Assembly: GCA_902775355.1 (NCBI GenBank)
Contig: CACYLY010000035.1
Span: forward strand, 1 to 37,184
DNA from: Oscillospiraceae bacterium
GTDB lineage: Bacteria; Bacillota; Clostridia; Oscillospirales; Oscillospiraceae
Direction of reading: 5' to 3'
Length of the DNA: 37,184 bases
Below the pieces are notes generated by a model. The model made no database searches, was not told the origin of the DNA, and saw only the letters and a list, made by a program, of their open reading frames with translations. Of this stretch, positions 7,540-14,952 are shown piece by piece. Position 1 is the stretch's first letter, and the number at the start of each line of letters is the position of its first letter. A program made the position numbers and the translations under genes.

Positions 7540-8898
7540 ATGTCTGAACCCATTGCCGCCATCGCCACCGGCTCCCAGATCGCCGCCATCGGCATCGTCC
7601 GCCTCTCCGGCGAGGGGGTGATCCCCATGGCCCGGCGCCTCTTTACCCCGGACCGGGGCCCGGAGCTCTCCCAGCAGCCGGACCGGAAGCTCTGCTACGG
7701 CCGCCTCTGCCGCCGGGACGGGAGCCTGCTGGATCTGTGCCTGGTCACCGTGAGCCGCGGTCCGGACAGCTATACCGGGGAGGACACCGTGGAGTTTCAG
7801 TGCCACGGCTCGCCCCTGCTGCTGCGCACGCTCCTGGAGGAGCTCTTCGCCCTGGGCGCCCGCCAGGCAGGGCCGGGGGAGTTCACCAAGCGGGCCTTCC
7901 TCAACGGGCGGCTGGGCCTGTCCGAGGCGGAGGCCGTGGCCGACCTCATCGACGCCGAGAGCGACGAGGCCCTGCGCAACGCCGCAGGCCAGCTCTCCGG
8001 GGCCATCCACCGGCGGGCGGAGCGGATCTACCGGGCCCTGTCGGACATCAGCGCCCACTATCACGCGGTGCTGGACTATCCGGACGAGGACATCGAGGAC
8101 TTTGAGCTGCGCGCCTATGAGGACACCCTGCGGGGCGCCCTGGGAGAGCTGGAGAAGCTGCTGGGGACCTTCCGGCGGGGCAAGCTCCTGAACGCCGGCA
8201 TCCCCACGGCCATCGTGGGCCGGCCCAACGCAGGCAAGAGCTCCCTGCTGAACGCCCTGCTGGGCTATGAGCGGGCCATCGTCACCGCCGTGCCCGGCAC
8301 CACCCGGGACACCATTGAGGAGCGGCTGCATCTGGGCGGGCTCTGCCTGCGCCTCATCGACACCGCCGGCATCCGGGAGACCGAGGACGAGGTGGAGCGC
8401 CTGGGCGTCCAGCGCAGCCGGGCCGCCTTGGAGGGGGCGGAGCTGGTGATCGCCGTGGTGGACGGCAGCCGGGCCTGTACCGAGGAGGACGCCGCCATCC
8501 TCCGCGCCGCGGAGCAGGCCGGGCGCGGCCTGGTGGTGCTGTCCAAACAGGACCTGAGCGCCGCCGTGGAGCGGATCGACACCGTCCTGCCGGTGATCCC
8601 GGTGAGCAGCGTCACCGGCGAGGGTCTGGACGAGCTGGAGCGGGCCATCGCGGACCTGTTCCCGCTGCCGGAGGCCCCGGCGGGGGAGATCCTGACCAAC
8701 GCCCGCCAGGCCGAGGCTCTGGGCCGGGCGGCGGAATCCCTGCGGGCGGCTCTGAACGCCATGGAGCAGGGGCTGACTCCGGACCTGGTGCTCACCGAGT
8801 CCGAGACCGCCATGCGCGCCATCGGGGAGCTCACCGGCCGCAGCGTCCGGGAGGACGTGACCAACCGCATCTTCCAGCGCTTCTGCGTGGGGAAATAG
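7540..8898 (+). CDS. mnmE: tRNA uridine-5-carboxymethylaminomethyl modification GTPase MnmE
   Basis: A 452-residue protein, the normal MnmE length. It has an N-terminal formyl-THF-binding domain, a helical region, an inserted G domain (about residues 218-375) and the C-terminal FCVGK with the conserved Cys448. GTPase motifs are G1 GRPNAGKS (227-234), G2 TTRD and G3 DTAG (274-277). G4 reads SKQD (335-338) where NKxD is usual, an Asn-to-Ser change in the guanine-specificity motif. With MnmG it modifies the wobble uridine of several tRNAs. ATG at 7540 is chosen because GGAGG lies 7 bases upstream. The usual partners (mnmG, rsmG, yidC) are not adjacent here. Confidence 0.95.
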   Translation: MSEPIAAIATGSQIAAIGIVRLSGEGVIPMARRLFTPDRGPELSQQPDRKLCYGRLCRRDGSLLDLCLVTVSRGPDSYTGEDTVEFQCHGSPLLLRTLLEELFALGARQAGPGEFTKRAFLNGRLGLSEAEAVADLIDAESDEALRNAAGQLSGAIHRRAERIYRALSDISAHYHAVLDYPDEDIEDFELRAYEDTLRGALGELEKLLGTFRRGKLLNAGIPTAIVGRPNAGKSSLLNALLGYERAIVTAVPGTTRDTIEERLHLGGLCLRLIDTAGIRETEDEVERLGVQRSRAALEGAELVIAVVDGSRACTEEDAAILRAAEQAGRGLVVLSKQDLSAAVERIDTVLPVIPVSSVTGEGLDELERAIADLFPLPEAPAGEILTNARQAEALGRAAESLRAALNAMEQGLTPDLVLTESETAMRAIGELTGRSVREDVTNRIFQRFCVGK

Positions 8899-8920
8899 AA
8901 TCGAGGATCGAAGGATCATC

Positions 8921-9838
8921 ATGGAATATACCGTCAATCTTTTCCTGCTGTTTTTTGCTTTTTCCATCCTGGGCTGGTGCATCGAGGTTACGCTGAAGTA
9001 CTTCGAGTTTCACCGCTTCATCAACCGGGGCTTCCTCACCGGACCCTGGCTGCCCATCTACGGCAGCGGCGCGGCGCTCATCACCCTGGTGGTGGGGGGC
9101 CTGACGCCGCTGGACTCCTCCCTGGGCACCACCTTTCTGGCCAGCTTCGTGCTCTGCGGCCTGGTGGAGTACTTCACCAGCTGGTTCATGGAAAAGCGCT
9201 TTCACGCCCGCTGGTGGGATTACAGCCAAAAGCCCATGAACCTCCACGGCCGGGTCTGGATCGGGAACCTGATCCTCTTCGGCCTGGGGGGCGTGCTGAT
9301 CATCAAGCTGCTGAATCCGCTGCTGCTGGGCCTCTTCGGACGCTTGAGCCTGCTGAGCCGGGAGATCCTGGCCGGGGGCCTGAGCGCCGTTTTCCTGGCG
9401 GACTATATTGTTTCCCACTTCGTGCTGAAGCTGGTGAAGACCGGCGTGGAAAACAGCCGGGCGGACAGCACCGAGCAGATCAGCAGGGAAGTGCGCCTGC
9501 TGCTGCACGACCGCTCTTACTTCCACCGCCGCTTTGCGGACGCCTATCCGGAGGTCGTCTACAAGACCGAGCGGATCGCCGCCCGGATGGAGGCTGTCCG
9601 GGCCGAGAGCGAGCGCCTGCGCCGCCAGGCCGAGCAGCGCCTGGAGGACGCAAAAGAGCAGCTGGCACGGGATCTGGAGCCCACCGCATCCATCAAGAGC
9701 GGCCTGATCCGCAAGCAGGAGCGGCTGATCGACCGACTCTACGACGAGAGCAGCGCCGACGAGGAGAGCCGAGCTCTCAAGCGGGAGATCGACGGGGAAC
9801 TCCGGCGCCTGCGGAAGCGCCGCCCGAATATCCGTTGA
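8921..9838 (+). CDS. CmpB-like putative ABC transporter permease (PF06541 type)
   Basis: A 305-residue protein. The N-terminal 175 residues carry about five membrane segments, with the family pattern of an SILGW-E segment, then FINRGFLTGPWLPIYG, then a WDYS-KP-NLHGR-W segment. The C-terminal about 120 residues are charged and coiled-coil-like (Glu/Arg/Lys-rich, about residues 215-300), probably cytoplasmic. Despite the family name, no ATPase partner is nearby and the function is unknown. The ATG has GAAGGAT upstream and lies 22 bases after mnmE, so it probably shares the mnmE transcript. Confidence 0.75.
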   Translation: MEYTVNLFLLFFAFSILGWCIEVTLKYFEFHRFINRGFLTGPWLPIYGSGAALITLVVGGLTPLDSSLGTTFLASFVLCGLVEYFTSWFMEKRFHARWWDYSQKPMNLHGRVWIGNLILFGLGGVLIIKLLNPLLLGLFGRLSLLSREILAGGLSAVFLADYIVSHFVLKLVKTGVENSRADSTEQISREVRLLLHDRSYFHRRFADAYPEVVYKTERIAARMEAVRAESERLRRQAEQRLEDAKEQLARDLEPTASIKSGLIRKQERLIDRLYDESSADEESRALKREIDGELRRLRKRRPNIR

Positions 9839-9880
9839 GGGCGGTTTTGCCGGGATTTTCCCCGATCCGGCGTTTTTTTC

Positions 9881-9909
9881 TTGACAAGCCCGAAACACTA
9901 TGTTAATAT
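9881..9909 (+). promoter_or_regulatory. Promoter of tRNA-Ser
   Basis: TTGACA (9881-9886), exactly 17 bases, TAATAT (9904-9909). The tRNA begins 14 bases after the -10. Identical hexamers serve the left-edge tRNA. Confidence 0.85.
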
Positions 9910-9922
9910 ACTCGGGCGGCAT

Positions 9923-10015
9923 GCAGAAGTACCCAAGAGGCCGAAGGGGCTCCCCTGCTAAGGGAGTAGGGTGTCTAAAAACGCCGCGAGGGTTCAAATC
10001 CCTCCTTCTGCGCCA
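9923..10015 (+). tRNA. tRNA-Ser(GCU)
   Basis: A complete class II tRNA with encoded CCA. Acceptor GCAGAAG pairs with CTTCTGC, followed by discriminator G and CCA at 10013-10015. The anticodon stem CTCCC/GGGAG encloses the loop CTGCTAA, giving anticodon GCT (9957-9959), which reads AGC and AGU. There is a long variable arm and a T-loop GGTTCAAATCC. It has its own promoter and terminator. Confidence 0.95.
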
Positions 10016-10040
10016 TCAAAGAAACCTCTTTTGTCTACCA
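10013..10040 (+). repeat. 28-base direct repeat at the tRNA-Ser 3' end, copy 1
   Basis: Runs from the tRNA CCA into the terminator loop. A copy with one mismatch is at 12263-12290, 2,250 bases downstream in the same orientation. Confidence 0.7.
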
Positions 10041-10058
10041 CAACAAAAGAGGTTTTTT
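10022..10058 (+). terminator. Terminator of tRNA-Ser
   Basis: AAACCTCTTTTG (10022-10033) pairs with CAAAAGAGGTTT (10044-10055) and is followed by more Ts. The arm and the loop TCTACCA recur at 12263-12305. Confidence 0.9.
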
Positions 10059-10094
10059 CTTGCATTTTGGGCGAAAAACGGGCAAAATACAGTG

Positions 10095-10144
10095 AAATCG
10101 GGCTTCGGAGCGGTCGATCAGCCACTTCGGAGCCCGATTTTTTG
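10095..10144 (+). terminator. Second strong hairpin with T-run after tRNA-Ser
   Basis: AAATCGGGCT at 10095 pairs with AGCCCGATTT ending at 10140. An inner region (TCGG on TCGG, then AGCGGT against GCCACT) extends the stem to about 20 bp with a few G-U pairs and one mismatch. Ts follow directly. It could be a back-up terminator or a small structured RNA. Confidence 0.55.
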
Positions 10145-10220
10145 CGTTCAAGCCCCGGAAACGGGCAATAACGCTGGTGTACTTTTTGCGTTTCTTTGCT
10201 CTGTAAAGAAAGAACAAAAA

Positions 10221-10250
10221 GGTGTAGGAGGCAGGACTTGAACCTTCCAG
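10221..10250 (-). pseudogene. Possible 3' tRNA fragment (relic)
   Basis: On the minus strand the sequence contains GGTTCAAGTCC, the usual T-loop motif, followed by TGCCTCCTACACC, which looks like the T-stem, acceptor strand and most of a CC(A) end. The T-stem has one mismatch and no 5' half is seen. Such fragments are typical scars of tRNA-targeted integration. Confidence 0.4.
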
Positions 10251-10325
10251 AACAGGAGATATCTTGAAAAGGTAACCGTCCCCAATGTCATCATACTTGT
10301 TTTTTGCGGATCGAGAAAAAACCAC

Positions 10326-10354
10326 TTGACAAATCCGAACATCTGTTATAATAT
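10326..10354 (+). promoter_or_regulatory. Promoter of the flavodoxin-tetR operon
   Basis: TTGACA (10326-10331), a 17-base spacer and TAATAT (10349-10354). An overlapping TATAAT at 10347 gives a 15-base spacing. The AT-rich sequence that follows could hold a TetR operator, but no clear palindrome was found. Confidence 0.75.
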
Positions 10355-10400
10355 AAACGCGTTAATATAAATATGTTTATAAAATATCAGGAAGGAAGAT

Positions 10401-10916
10401 TTGACAGAGATGATACTGATCGTAAATACCACTGCAGACACATCCGTAACGGATGATCTGAAAAATTCCCTGGCAGGCCGCGGGGCCGACTTTGAGATCA
10501 TCGAGGCCGGAGGTCTTCGGATCAGTCCCTGCATCGGCTGCAAGCACTGCTGGCTGAAAACCCCCGGGGAATGCTCGATCAAGGATGATTTTGAAAGGAT
10601 CCTGAAAAAGATCGTGCACGCGGACCAGATGTGGGTCATTTCGGACACGGCCCTCGGGTTCCTGGACCATAAAGGAAAGAACGTCTATGACAGGATGCTT
10701 CCGATCCTGACGATGTATCTGACGTTTTACAAAGGGCAGCTGCGGCACGTGCCGCGATATGAGAAACTGCCCGACGTTGGACTGATCTGTCTCGGAAGCG
10801 TTGAAAAAGCGTATTTGAAGCGATGGAGCGAAAGAGCCGCCCTGAACTTCATGCGGAAGTCCCTGGGCGTGTTTGAAAGAGGCGAAATGAAGGAGGCGGT
10901 ATCATGCATGTGCTGA
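10401..10916 (+). CDS. Flavodoxin-fold NAD(P)H-dependent oxidoreductase
   Basis: A protein of about 171 residues in the NADPH-dependent FMN reductase/iron-sulfur flavoprotein superfamily. It starts with a beta strand (ILIVNTT) and carries CIGCKHCWLKTPGECSIKDD at about residues 44-63, the Cys-rich segment typical of these proteins. FMN binding and a quinone, flavin or metal substrate are likely by family; the real substrate is unknown. The C-terminus is short and Cys-containing. The start is TTG at 10401 or ATG at 10410; GGAAGGAAG is close to the first and 13 bases from the second. First gene of an operon, overlapping the next by 13 bases. Confidence 0.75.
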   Translation: MTEMILIVNTTADTSVTDDLKNSLAGRGADFEIIEAGGLRISPCIGCKHCWLKTPGECSIKDDFERILKKIVHADQMWVISDTALGFLDHKGKNVYDRMLPILTMYLTFYKGQLRHVPRYEKLPDVGLICLGSVEKAYLKRWSERAALNFMRKSLGVFERGEMKEAVSCMC

Positions 10917-11551
10917 TCATAAACGGAAGCCCGCGGGTCAAAAAATACAGCAACACGAATTATATCCTGGTAAAATTCACCGAAGGCCTGCGTGAAAACG
11001 GCGCCTCCTTTGAGCAGTACGAGATCTCCGACAGAGGATCCTGGGATCAGATCCGGCAGGCCTTTGACCGGAACACCGTCATTTTGATCGCGCTTCCCCT
11101 CTACGTGGAGTGCATCCCGGGGCTTCTGATGGAGTTCCTTGAGACTCTCACACCCAAAAGCGACGGATCGAAGATGGCGTTCCTCCTGCAGGGCGGATTT
11201 ATGGAAGGTGTACAGCTTCGCTGCGGAGAGGCCTATCTTAAGATCTTGGCGGGCAAACTCGGATGCGCGTACATGGGAACGCTCGTAAAGGGCGACAACT
11301 TCATGATCCGTTTCTTTGAAGGAGAATGGCGGGAAAAAGTCACCGACCCCTATGCGGACATGGGCCGGGAATATGCTGTTAACGGAGATTTCAATTCCAA
11401 AGCGTGCAAAAAGTTCACGGGACACGAGAAATTCCCTCTCCCCGTGCGTATCTACGTCGGGCACATATTGAAGACACAGGCCGCAAAAGGCTTTGAACAG
11501 ATAGCGGCGGCGTTTGAATGTGACAAGCCGCTCGACTTCAAACCGTATTAA
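10904..11551 (+). CDS. Flavodoxin-fold NAD(P)H oxidoreductase (second paralog)
   Basis: A 215-residue protein opening with VLIINGSPR, the phosphate-binding loop of NADPH-dependent FMN reductase/flavodoxin-like proteins. A predicted flavin-contact strand (VILIALPLYVECIPGLLMEFLE) lies around residues 64-85. It lacks the Cys cluster of the upstream gene. It overlaps that gene by 13 bases, so the two are probably translationally coupled and may work together. AAGGAGG lies just upstream of the ATG. Substrate unknown. Confidence 0.75.
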   Translation: MHVLIINGSPRVKKYSNTNYILVKFTEGLRENGASFEQYEISDRGSWDQIRQAFDRNTVILIALPLYVECIPGLLMEFLETLTPKSDGSKMAFLLQGGFMEGVQLRCGEAYLKILAGKLGCAYMGTLVKGDNFMIRFFEGEWREKVTDPYADMGREYAVNGDFNSKACKKFTGHEKFPLPVRIYVGHILKTQAAKGFEQIAAAFECDKPLDFKPY

Positions 11552-11563
11552 CAGGAGGCCGAT

Positions 11564-12163
11564 ATGGGCAGAAAAGTTCGGATCACGCGGGAGATGATCC
11601 TGCAGGCTGCCTATGAGATTCTGGACGAAGCCGGGATCGGGGCTGTCGGGATCAAGGCGATCGCATCAAGGCTCGGCTGCTCGACGCAGCCCGTTTCCTG
11701 GGTTTTCGGCAGCATGAAGGAACTGAAAAAGGAGTTGTTCCGATATGCGAACGCGAGGGCTTTTGCAGGGCTCCCGGAGCAGATGACCGGAAGAAACGCC
11801 ATCGACGCCTTCTTTGCTTCCGGAGTCTATTATCTTTCCATCGCCTGTGAGCACCCGAATGTATTTCGCTTCATCACTGTGGACGACCCGATGGATACCA
11901 TCGGGGAGCCGGTGCGGGACAACAAAAGCATCTTTTCGTTTGAATTCGACGCCGACGCGGCAAATCTGCTTGCCGGGGAATATGACGTCCCGCCCGAGAC
12001 GATCAGCAATACTGTGAAGGATATCGTGATCTACACCCACGGCCTGGCGGTCATGATGATGCACGACAGTTACAGGCTGCCGAAGGAAGACGCCTTTAAA
12101 ATGGTCTATGACGTGGGCGAGAAACTGCTTCACTCGATCGGAATAGATAAAATCAGTACTTAA
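11564..12163 (+). CDS. TetR/AcrR family transcriptional regulator
   Basis: A 199-residue protein with an N-terminal TetR helix-turn-helix (about residues 6-52; the recognition region is IKAIASRLGCSTQPVSWVF, then MKELKKELF) and a helical ligand-binding C-terminal domain. AGGAGG lies 6 bases before the ATG. It follows the second oxidoreductase by 12 bases, so it is probably the autoregulator of the three-gene operon, responding to a compound the oxidoreductases reduce. That role is inferred from context. Confidence 0.85.
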   Translation: MGRKVRITREMILQAAYEILDEAGIGAVGIKAIASRLGCSTQPVSWVFGSMKELKKELFRYANARAFAGLPEQMTGRNAIDAFFASGVYYLSIACEHPNVFRFITVDDPMDTIGEPVRDNKSIFSFEFDADAANLLAGEYDVPPETISNTVKDIVIYTHGLAVMMMHDSYRLPKEDAFKMVYDVGEKLLHSIGIDKIST

Positions 12164-12203
12164 AGGTATTTCTATATACAAGGTCAAAGATGCGATCTAT
12201 GTT

Positions 12204-12255
12204 GTACTGGTATACTTTTAGGCCTTCTTTCTATGCTTTGGTGTACGTTTGCGCG
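12204..12255. repeat. Degenerate repeat flanking the acetyltransferase gene, left copy
   Basis: Aligns with 12896-12951: the stretch TTCTTTCTATGCT is identical and the sequences on either side are similar. Each copy contains two diverged units with a 31-base period. Confidence 0.5.
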
Positions 12256-12262
12256 CTCTTTC

Positions 12263-12290
12263 CCATCAAAGAAAGCTCTTTTGTCTACCA
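12263..12290 (+). repeat. 28-base direct repeat, copy 2
   Basis: Same as 10013-10040 with one mismatch, including the final CTACCA. It marks the right edge of a 2.25-kb segment. Confidence 0.7.
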
Positions 12291-12308
12291 GGGCAAAAGA
12301 GCTTTCTT
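12272..12308 (+). terminator. Terminator after the tetR gene
   Basis: AAAGCTCTTTTG (12272-12283) pairs with CAAAAGAGCTTT (12294-12305). It is the partner copy of the tRNA-Ser terminator. Confidence 0.75.
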
Positions 12309-12309
12309 G

Positions 12310-12338
12310 TTGTAGAGCGGGTGCGGTTATGGTATAAT
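12310..12338 (+). promoter_or_regulatory. Promoter of the first BltD-like acetyltransferase
   Basis: TTGTAG (12310-12315), a 17-base spacer and TATAAT (12333-12338) with an extended TGG. The start codon is 35 bases downstream. Confidence 0.75.
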
Positions 12339-12373
12339 CCTCCCGACAGATCGGATAATCAGGAGGTATTACC

Positions 12374-12862
12374 ATGGTCCATCTGGAAGAAATCAATAAA
12401 TATAACGTATGGGATATCATGGATCTGAGCGTGAAGAAGGAACAGGAGGGCTTTCTCGCAAGCAACGTATGGAGTCTCGTTCATGCTTACGTCGGAAATA
12501 AGACCAACGGGGCTGTATACCCATTCGGGATTTATGACGATGACACTCCGGTCGGTTTTCTCATGCTCGCCTATGACTATGGAGAGGTTTGTGACGACAA
12601 AGATGCACCGGAAATCTCAAAAGATAATTATTTTCTTTGGCGCCTGATGATTGACGAGGAGTTTCAGGGAAAAGGTTATGGACGTGAGGCCGTCAGACTC
12701 GCGTTGGATTATATCAGGACCTTTCCCCACGGGAGAGCGGAGTATTGCTGGATCTGCTATGATCGGGAGAATACGACGGTAAGAAGGCTTTATCGCTCCT
12801 TTGGGTTTGAGGAAATCAAAGAGTATGAGGATGGCAATATCGACGCCGTTCTGAAACTGTAA
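12374..12862 (+). CDS. GNAT acetyltransferase, BltD/spermidine N-acetyltransferase-like
   Basis: A 162-residue GNAT. The acetyl-CoA loop is in WRLMIDEEFQGKGYGREAVRLAL (about residues 96-118), with the Q-x-x-G-x-G/A pattern as QGKGYG. The C-terminal NTTVRRLYRSFGFEE segment is also typical. FLASN-WSLV-AY near the N-terminus matches BltD-type polyamine acetyltransferases. It is a clear paralog of the protein at 19399-19893. AGGAGG lies 7 bases before the ATG. Base composition is lower in GC than the neighbours. The converging MFS gene downstream may be its functional partner, as in blt-bltD. Substrate not proven. Confidence 0.8.
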   Translation: MVHLEEINKYNVWDIMDLSVKKEQEGFLASNVWSLVHAYVGNKTNGAVYPFGIYDDDTPVGFLMLAYDYGEVCDDKDAPEISKDNYFLWRLMIDEEFQGKGYGREAVRLALDYIRTFPHGRAEYCWICYDRENTTVRRLYRSFGFEEIKEYEDGNIDAVLKL

Positions 12863-12895
12863 ACCTCATTTGACCGCGTCCCTTCTACGGAGCTT

Positions 12896-12951
12896 TGTGC
12901 CGGTATCCTTTTACGCGTTCTTTCTATGCTCCGGTGTCCTTTTACGCGCAT
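12896..12951. repeat. Degenerate repeat flanking the acetyltransferase gene, right copy
   Basis: Contains the unit CCGGTATCCTTTTACGCG at 12900-12917 and CCGGTGTCCTTTTACGCG at 12931-12948, a 31-base period. It aligns with 12204-12255. Confidence 0.6.
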
Positions 12952-12963
12952 GTTCACAAAATA

Positions 12964-12991
12964 AAACCCTGTCGCGGAAGCGGCAGGGTTT
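12964..12991. terminator. Bidirectional terminator between converging genes
   Basis: AAACCCTG (12964-12971) pairs with CAGGGTTT (12984-12991), with an inner 4-bp stem and a GGAA loop. On the minus strand it runs into TTTTAT, serving the MFS gene; on the plus strand it follows the acetyltransferase. Confidence 0.75.
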
Positions 12992-13043
12992 CGCTCTGTG
13001 TATTCTTCAATTTCCGGCAGGCGTTTCCGAATGAAACCGGATT

Positions 13044-14222
13044 TCAAGCCGGCTCCTCCGTCGCCTTTCCCGGGAGCTTCCGGTAAGCCAGCTCCAGCAT
13101 GCCGATGTTCATCAGCGCGAAGAGCAGCAGATACAGGGGCATGATCCCGATCCCGACGGCCTGCTGCAGATGCCCGAAGACCATCGGCATAAAGGTGCTG
13201 CCGATATAGGCGGAGGCCATCTGCAGGCCGATGACCGCCGCGCTGTGACGAGTCCCGAAGTTGGCCGGCGCCATGTGCTGGATGGCGGGATAGACGGGTC
13301 CCATGCCCGTGCCGACGACCACGAAGCCGACAGCCGTTACGACATAACTTTTCGCCGGGAGGATGACCAGCAGGATGCCCAGCAGCTCCACGGCGATCCC
13401 GATGCGGATCAGCCGCCGGTCGCCCAGCTTGTTGGACACGAAGCCGGAGATCAGGCGGCCGAGCATCAATCCGCCGAAGATCAGCGAGCCGAAGGCCGCG
13501 ATCGTCTCCTTGCTCAGACCCGCCCGGGTCCCGGCAAAGTAGCTCGGCGTCCACAGAAAGCAGGTCGCTTCGCCAGCACAGTAGGAAAAAAACGCGATCA
13601 GCGTCAGCAGCACACCCGGTACCCTCAGCGTTTCCTTGATCCCGGCGCTGTCGCGCAGTTCCCCCTCGTCCGCGGATTCGTTCTGCTTCCACAGCGGCAG
13701 CGAGAGGATCACGACCAACAGGATGCCCGTCTGAATGTATGCGGTCCAGCGGTAGCCCTCGTTCCACCGGGCCAGCTTCAGCGCCAGCGCCATGATGGTC
13801 GGGCTGACGACCGCGCCCACGCCGTAGAAGCAGTGCAGGAAGTTCATGACGGAGGAGGGGTAGTGGTTTGCCACATAGTGATTGACGGAGGCGTCGATGG
13901 CGCCCGCCCCCAGACCGTAGGGAAGGGCGAAGAGGAACAGCATCCAGTAGCTGCGGCAGATCGAAAAGCCCAGCAGGCCGAGGACGGTCATGAAGATGGA
14001 GACGATGACGATCCACTTCGTGTGAAAGCTTCGGATCATCCGCGGGCTCAGCAGGGCGGAGATGATGGTCATGAACGAGATCGTCATGGAGACGTATCCG
14101 GCCCAGGAGGAGGGCACGCCGAAAGCCGGCTGCATCGTCGGCCAGCCGGAGCCCAGCAGGGAATCCGGCAGCCCGAGGCTGATAAAGATCAGATAGATGA
14201 CCGCCAAAAGCAAAGAACCCAT
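13044..14222 (-). CDS. Major facilitator superfamily permease
   Basis: A 392-residue protein with about 12 hydrophobic segments and a central charged loop around residues 195-212. The N-terminal IFISLGLPDSLLGSGWP and the F-YGVGA-VSP segment in the fifth helix resemble the FucP/NarK-like sugar-permease branch of MFS. Substrate cannot be assigned. GGGGAGG lies 9 bases before the ATG. A TATAAT lies on the minus strand at 14261-14256 with no convincing -35. It converges on the BltD-like acetyltransferase, so it may be unrelated to it. Confidence 0.8.
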   Translation of the reverse strand: MGSLLLAVIYLIFISLGLPDSLLGSGWPTMQPAFGVPSSWAGYVSMTISFMTIISALLSPRMIRSFHTKWIVIVSIFMTVLGLLGFSICRSYWMLFLFALPYGLGAGAIDASVNHYVANHYPSSVMNFLHCFYGVGAVVSPTIMALALKLARWNEGYRWTAYIQTGILLVVILSLPLWKQNESADEGELRDSAGIKETLRVPGVLLTLIAFFSYCAGEATCFLWTPSYFAGTRAGLSKETIAAFGSLIFGGLMLGRLISGFVSNKLGDRRLIRIGIAVELLGILLVILPAKSYVVTAVGFVVVGTGMGPVYPAIQHMAPANFGTRHSAAVIGLQMASAYIGSTFMPMVFGHLQQAVGIGIMPLYLLLFALMNIGMLELAYRKLPGKATEEPA

Positions 14223-14653
14223 GACACTGTGCCTCCCCTAAACTTGACGGCTATGATTATATCATATAAAAGGGTCCTGTGTATAGGAATTGATCGCGGA
14301 ATTCTGGCGGTTTATCAATAGATTGCCGCATGAGGGAGCCGCGAAGGCGCGTGCAGCTTCGATCGGCAGGGTCGACGAGAACGGCCGGGAGCTGCTGAGC
14401 TGTGCGCGCACTGCCGTCCCGTGCCTTCCTCCATCTGTGCCGTAGGGGCGATTCATGAAATCGCCCGCAGACGCGGCGCTGATCCGGCAGGCGCAAGTTC
14501 TGCGCCCCTACGGCCTTGTCCCGAGCCCTCGCCATCTTCCCGCCAGCCTACCCTTTGACATGTGGGAAAGTACTCTGATTTCTATTAGGCTTTCGTAAAA
14601 GGCCGATCTCGGAAGCTCCCGGGACCGACGTTTTGGAATTTACAGTTTGTTCA
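14223..14653. other. Gene-free stretch with an inverted-repeat element
   Basis: No ORF with a ribosome binding site or recognisable product. It contains the MFS promoter region and the 76-base element at 14439-14514. Confidence 0.6.
14439..14514. repeat. MITE-like inverted-repeat element (CCGTAG family)
   Basis: Perfect 12-base terminal inverted repeats: GCCGTAGGGGCG at 14439-14450 and its reverse complement at 14503-14514. Non-coding, 76 bases. Confidence 0.6.
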
Positions 14654-14682
14654 TTGACAAATCCGGGGTTCGGGGGTACAAT
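14654..14682 (+). promoter_or_regulatory. Strong promoter with no gene behind it
   Basis: TTGACA (14654-14659), a 17-base spacer and TACAAT (14677-14682). Both hexamers are near consensus. The next gene downstream is on the other strand. Confidence 0.75.
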
Positions 14683-14688
14683 CCCCGT

Positions 14689-14897
14689 CACTGGAGATGG
14701 GCGGCATCCCATCGGTGACATCGGCACCTGAACCCGCAGAGCATGACCAATTGACTTGCGAGCCGCCGGCGGCTTGGTAGCCGGACGTCTCCGGCAGGCA
14801 AAGCGCGTCCCTTGCCGCCGGCGATCCCCGGCATATCCTCTTATGATTGCTGATACTGAATAAGGCTCCTTCCGACGATGCGGAGGGAGCCTTTTTT
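14689..14897 (+). ncRNA. Candidate structured small RNA of unknown family
   Basis: A stretch of about 205 bases between a near-consensus promoter and a strong intrinsic terminator, without a usable ORF; the only ATG with any length opens a 27-codon frame with no spaced Shine-Dalgarno. Pairings visible by eye are GTCAC with GTGAC enclosing GATGGG/CCCATC near the 5' end; GCCGGCGGC with GCCGCCGGC in the middle, enclosing GCCGGA/TCCGGC; and the terminator. I could not match it to 6S, SRP, tmRNA, RNase P or a known riboswitch. The strand and ends are inferred from the promoter and terminator only. Confidence 0.45.
14862..14897 (+). terminator. Intrinsic terminator of the candidate small RNA
   Basis: AAGGCTCC (14862-14869) pairs with GGAGCCTT (14886-14893), continued by a G-U pair and TCCG/CGGA around ACGATG, and followed by T6. 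Confidence 0.85.
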
Positions 14898-14952
14898 GCT
14901 TTCTTTGTGTGCTGCCGCGGGGCACGAAGCGGCCTTCCGGGGCGCGGCGCAT

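Noticed and set aside
10401-12163. Integrative element with integrase
   Set aside because: The segment has tRNA-linked repeats but no integrase, excisionase or replication gene, so only a cassette is claimed.
14689-14897. Cobalamin, SAM or c-di-AMP riboswitch
   Set aside because: None of the conserved cores could be found, and the next plus-strand gene is too far for a leader. Left as an unassigned small RNA.
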